From positions 1 to 7,863 of the forward strand of contig CAKRVQ010000045.1 in assembly GCA_934408795.1 (NCBI GenBank): DNA of 7,863 bases, given 5' to 3'. Below are positions 5,839 to 7,863 of the stretch, one piece after another. The stretch is from an uncultured Eubacteriales bacterium (lineage in GTDB: Bacteria > Bacillota > Clostridia > Oscillospirales > Acutalibacteraceae). Within the stretch, counting starts at the first letter, position 1; every line of letters begins with the position of its first letter. The notes beneath the pieces were generated by a model that worked only from the letters and a program-made list of their open reading frames with translations, had not been told where the DNA came from and made no database searches. The position numbers and the translations under genes were made by a program.

Positions 5839-5898
5839 TTACCGACCTTTGACTTAATGAATTCTTGACTATTTACCGATCTTCGACTTGATGAATCC
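5839..5898. repeat. Imperfect tandem 26-bp repeat over the flippase 3' end and the following gap
   Basis: The segment 5873-5898, which encodes the last flippase codons (FIKSKIGK), has a second copy at 5839-5864 in the 37-bp intergenic gap, offset by 34 bp. They match at 22 of 26 positions and all four differences are transitions. Read alone, the gap copy would encode FIKSKVGK in a different frame relative to the gene. It looks like the remains of a short tandem duplication. The gap copy lies just upstream of the aminotransferase start. Confidence 0.65.
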
Positions 5899-7326
5899 CA
5901 TGATCTTTTTACGCCTTACGATCGCAACCGCGAGCAGTAAAAGTATCACCGCGCAAAGCGGAATGATTATTGCGGGAGTAAAGAACACGGTCTGCCAAAA
6001 TTTAAGGATACCGTCAAGGAAGACCAGGCAAAGAACACCTGCGGCAGTGACCGCGGCGGTGCTGCCCGCCATAATTTTCATATTGAATACCCATTTGCCG
6101 GCGATCTTTCTTGATATTGCGAGGTGGAACAGAAAATACACCATATGGCAAAACACGGTGGTATAAGCCGCCGCAACATATCCGAACATCTTTATGAACA
6201 CATAGTTAAGCGCGACATTCAGCACCGCGGACGCCACCGTAGCTGAAGCTATCAGCTTTGTCTTTTTGTTGTAGTACTCAACCGCGACCGGCATGGTATA
6301 CAGGAATGAATAGTACATCGCGTAAATTACCGGGATGATAAGATATCGGCTTTGCTCATAGCTCTTTCCTCCCATTGTTATAACAAGGAAGGGACCCCCG
6401 ATAAATATAAGTATGCATACCGCGCTCATCAGCAGCGTGTATGCGGCAGTGTTTTTCTTTATGCCTTTTTCGTCGCCCTTGCTCATACGCTCATAGAACC
6501 ACGGCGTCCAAGCGGTATCCGCAGAGGTTATGAGGACAAAAAACAGGGTTGCGATATTATAAGCAAGGCTGTAGATGCCCGCCTCCGAGTCGCCTACCAT
6601 TTCCTTTATCATAATGCGGTCGCACTGATTGAGAAGTATCTGCGACAATCCGTGAGGTATGAGCGGAAGGCTTATTGCAAGCCCGTATTTCCAATACTTC
6701 GGGCAGTTCGTCGGCCGCGCGGACGCAAAGGATCTTATAAGGATATAGACCGCTATCAATCCGAGCGGAATAACGCTGCCCACTATTCTCGACACATATG
6801 AGCTCCAGCCGAACGGATCGCTCTTAATGAGCAGCACCGAGAGTGCCACGCTGCCGCCCGAGTATACAAAGGAAAGCAGAAGATATTCACGATAACGGAA
6901 ATCGATCGCCAATGTATTGTTGTACAACGACATAAGACTGTTTCCGAGCGATTCCGCGACCATCAACAATATAAGAGGTGCGGTATACGATATCAGTGAC
7001 GACAACGGCGCCGAAAAAATAAGCGCCGCGACCGCGATCACCGCCGTATTTATAAGAATGAGCAAAACGGTTGCCGAGGTGTATTTATTCAGATCGCCCG
7101 GAAAATCGTATTTTGCGTTTTTTATGCTCGTATGCAGTGCGAGCCCGACGAATATCGTCAGTATCGCCATATAGGAATTGAAGGTGTTGAAGATACCGTA
7201 GTCCTCGGTGGACATAAGGCGCGTAAACACAGGTATCGTAAGGAAGGTTATGCCCTTTATGAGCATATTTCCGACCGTATACCCTATTCCCGCCTTTACG
7301 GCTTTTCCTCCGTTGTTTTCAGACAT
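5869..7326 (-). CDS. Polysaccharide flippase, Wzx/MOP family
   Basis: An integral membrane transporter of 485 residues expected to flip undecaprenyl-linked repeat units or another lipid-linked glycan across the cytoplasmic membrane. The N-terminus KAGIGYTVGNMLIKGITFLT, followed by PVFTRLMSTEDYGIFNTF (32-49), is typical of the PST/Wzx branch of the MOP superfamily. The rest is a run of about 12-14 hydrophobic helices with short charged loops, and a basic tail (RRKKIMGFIKSKIGK). The length fits the family (about 400-520). The start at 7326 is supported by GGAG 7 nt upstream (7337-7334). It lies 75 bp after the glycosyltransferase and 37 bp before the aminotransferase, so it is likely co-transcribed. 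Its substrate would be the glycan built by the upstream transferases, possibly already decorated by LicD. Confidence 0.92.
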   Translation of the reverse strand: MSENNGGKAVKAGIGYTVGNMLIKGITFLTIPVFTRLMSTEDYGIFNTFNSYMAILTIFVGLALHTSIKNAKYDFPGDLNKYTSATVLLILINTAVIAVAALIFSAPLSSLISYTAPLILLMVAESLGNSLMSLYNNTLAIDFRYREYLLLSFVYSGGSVALSVLLIKSDPFGWSSYVSRIVGSVIPLGLIAVYILIRSFASARPTNCPKYWKYGLAISLPLIPHGLSQILLNQCDRIMIKEMVGDSEAGIYSLAYNIATLFFVLITSADTAWTPWFYERMSKGDEKGIKKNTAAYTLLMSAVCILIFIGGPFLVITMGGKSYEQSRYLIIPVIYAMYYSFLYTMPVAVEYYNKKTKLIASATVASAVLNVALNYVFIKMFGYVAAAYTTVFCHMVYFLFHLAISRKIAGKWVFNMKIMAGSTAAVTAAGVLCLVFLDGILKFWQTVFFTPAIIIPLCAVILLLLAVAIVRRKKIMGFIKSKIGK

Positions 7327-7401
7327 TTTTCATCTCCGAACAAACATCCCGTCACAAGAATACGGTTCAGCCGATCACGGACGGTTTTATTTTCACAGGG
7401 A

Positions 7402-7863
7402 TCATTCACCGTCATAAGACGGGAGCTCGTCGTTTTCCGAGAGCGCATTATAAAGCGCCTCCAGATAGCCGCAGCCGAAGCGTTCATCCGGCTCCATATA
7501 GCCGCCCTCGGCCCATTCGTTCCACGCAAAAAGGAATATCATATCCTTATGATACTCGTTCTTCGCTTTCTTTATAAGAGCCGACATATATTTTTGAAAT
7601 TTATCGGGGCAGGCGCCCAAAAACACGCTGCCCTTTTCCTTTTTACGCGGTGTGTTATCCCAGTCCACAAAGGCGCCCGGGACACACTTTTCATCTGCGG
7701 GTTTATGGGAAAGCACTGCGTTCCAGACCTCGTCGTAATCCCTTTTGATAAGGTTTTCGGGCCTTACCTGCTCGATGTTTATTCCGAGCTTATAGAGGGG
7801 CTTCTGAATGATATGCTTTATCTTTTTAAGGAACTTATGCTTATTGTGCGTAAGGTCGTAAAC
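7402..7863 (-). CDS. WbsX-type glycosyltransferase / GH99-like protein, C-terminal part only
   Basis: Only the last 153 residues are in the window; the reading frame is open to the window edge at 7863, so the start lies beyond it. The segment PGAFVDWDNTPR (about 62-73 of the visible part) and the block FAWNEWAEGGYMEPD (about 112-126), followed by GCGYLEAL, are hallmarks of the WbsX family, found in O-antigen and capsule loci and often annotated as glycoside hydrolase family 99-like. Family members of known context are thought to build the polysaccharide repeat unit in the cytoplasm. It ends in TGA at 7402, 75 bp before the flippase start; that gap holds only the flippase ribosome binding site as far as I can see. 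Activity and sugar specificity cannot be told from this fragment. Confidence 0.85.
   Translation of the reverse strand, partial: VYDLTHNKHKFLKKIKHIIQKPLYKLGINIEQVRPENLIKRDYDEVWNAVLSHKPADEKCVPGAFVDWDNTPRKKEKGSVFLGACPDKFQKYMSALIKKAKNEYHKDMIFLFAWNEWAEGGYMEPDERFGCGYLEALYNALSENDELPSYDGE

Noticed and set aside
7296..7529. A 77-codon minus-strand frame across the gap between the WbsX-type gene and the flippase
   Set aside because: It overlaps the end of the WbsX-type frame and the start of the flippase in another phase. The 75-bp gap itself holds no credible gene.

Overview
The window most likely comes from the chromosome of a Gram-positive Clostridia member of the Ruminococcus/Oscillospiraceae type. 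This is inferred from moderate GC, GGAGG-type ribosome binding sites, a MecA-like ClpC adaptor, and Clostridia-like RfbC, RfbD and 2-aminoethylphosphonate (AEP) transaminase sequences. The species cannot be named from the sequence alone.

Layout. The left end (1-646, + strand) carries a short leader with a repeated 17-bp motif and one small gene for a divergent MecA-like adaptor. It ends in a strong GNRA-capped hairpin terminator. A second hairpin faces it and ends the long minus-strand operon that fills the rest of the window. Read in its own direction, from right to left, the operon runs: a WbsX-type glycosyltransferase (N-terminus outside the window); a Wzx-like polysaccharide flippase; a class V aminotransferase of the AEP:pyruvate type; a LicC/PntC-type cytidylyltransferase; a LicD-family phospho-transferase; a CDP-alcohol phosphatidyltransferase-like membrane enzyme; a broken dTDP-4-dehydrorhamnose reductase gene (rfbD); and an intact dTDP-4-dehydrorhamnose 3,5-epimerase gene (rfbC).

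How they fit together. This is the downstream end of a surface-polysaccharide locus. The central four genes are fused translationally by overlaps of 1 to 4 nt (TAATG, ATGA, GTGA). They read as a head-group cassette: the transaminase links phosphonoacetaldehyde and AEP, the cytidylyltransferase would make CMP-AEP (or CDP-choline), and LicD and the CDP-alcohol transferase are two candidate enzymes for placing the head group on glycan and/or lipid. PEP mutase and phosphonopyruvate decarboxylase, needed to make the phosphonate, are not in the window and would be expected upstream (beyond 7863) or elsewhere in the genome.

Oddities. rfbD has lost about 17-18 codons and its frame at a probable short-repeat deletion. 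The CDP-alcohol transferase has His where the family motif has its last Asp. A diverged copy of the flippase 3' end lies just after its stop codon. A 17-bp dyad-like motif is repeated in front of and over the start of the MecA-like gene. No tRNA, rRNA, CRISPR array or insertion sequence was seen.
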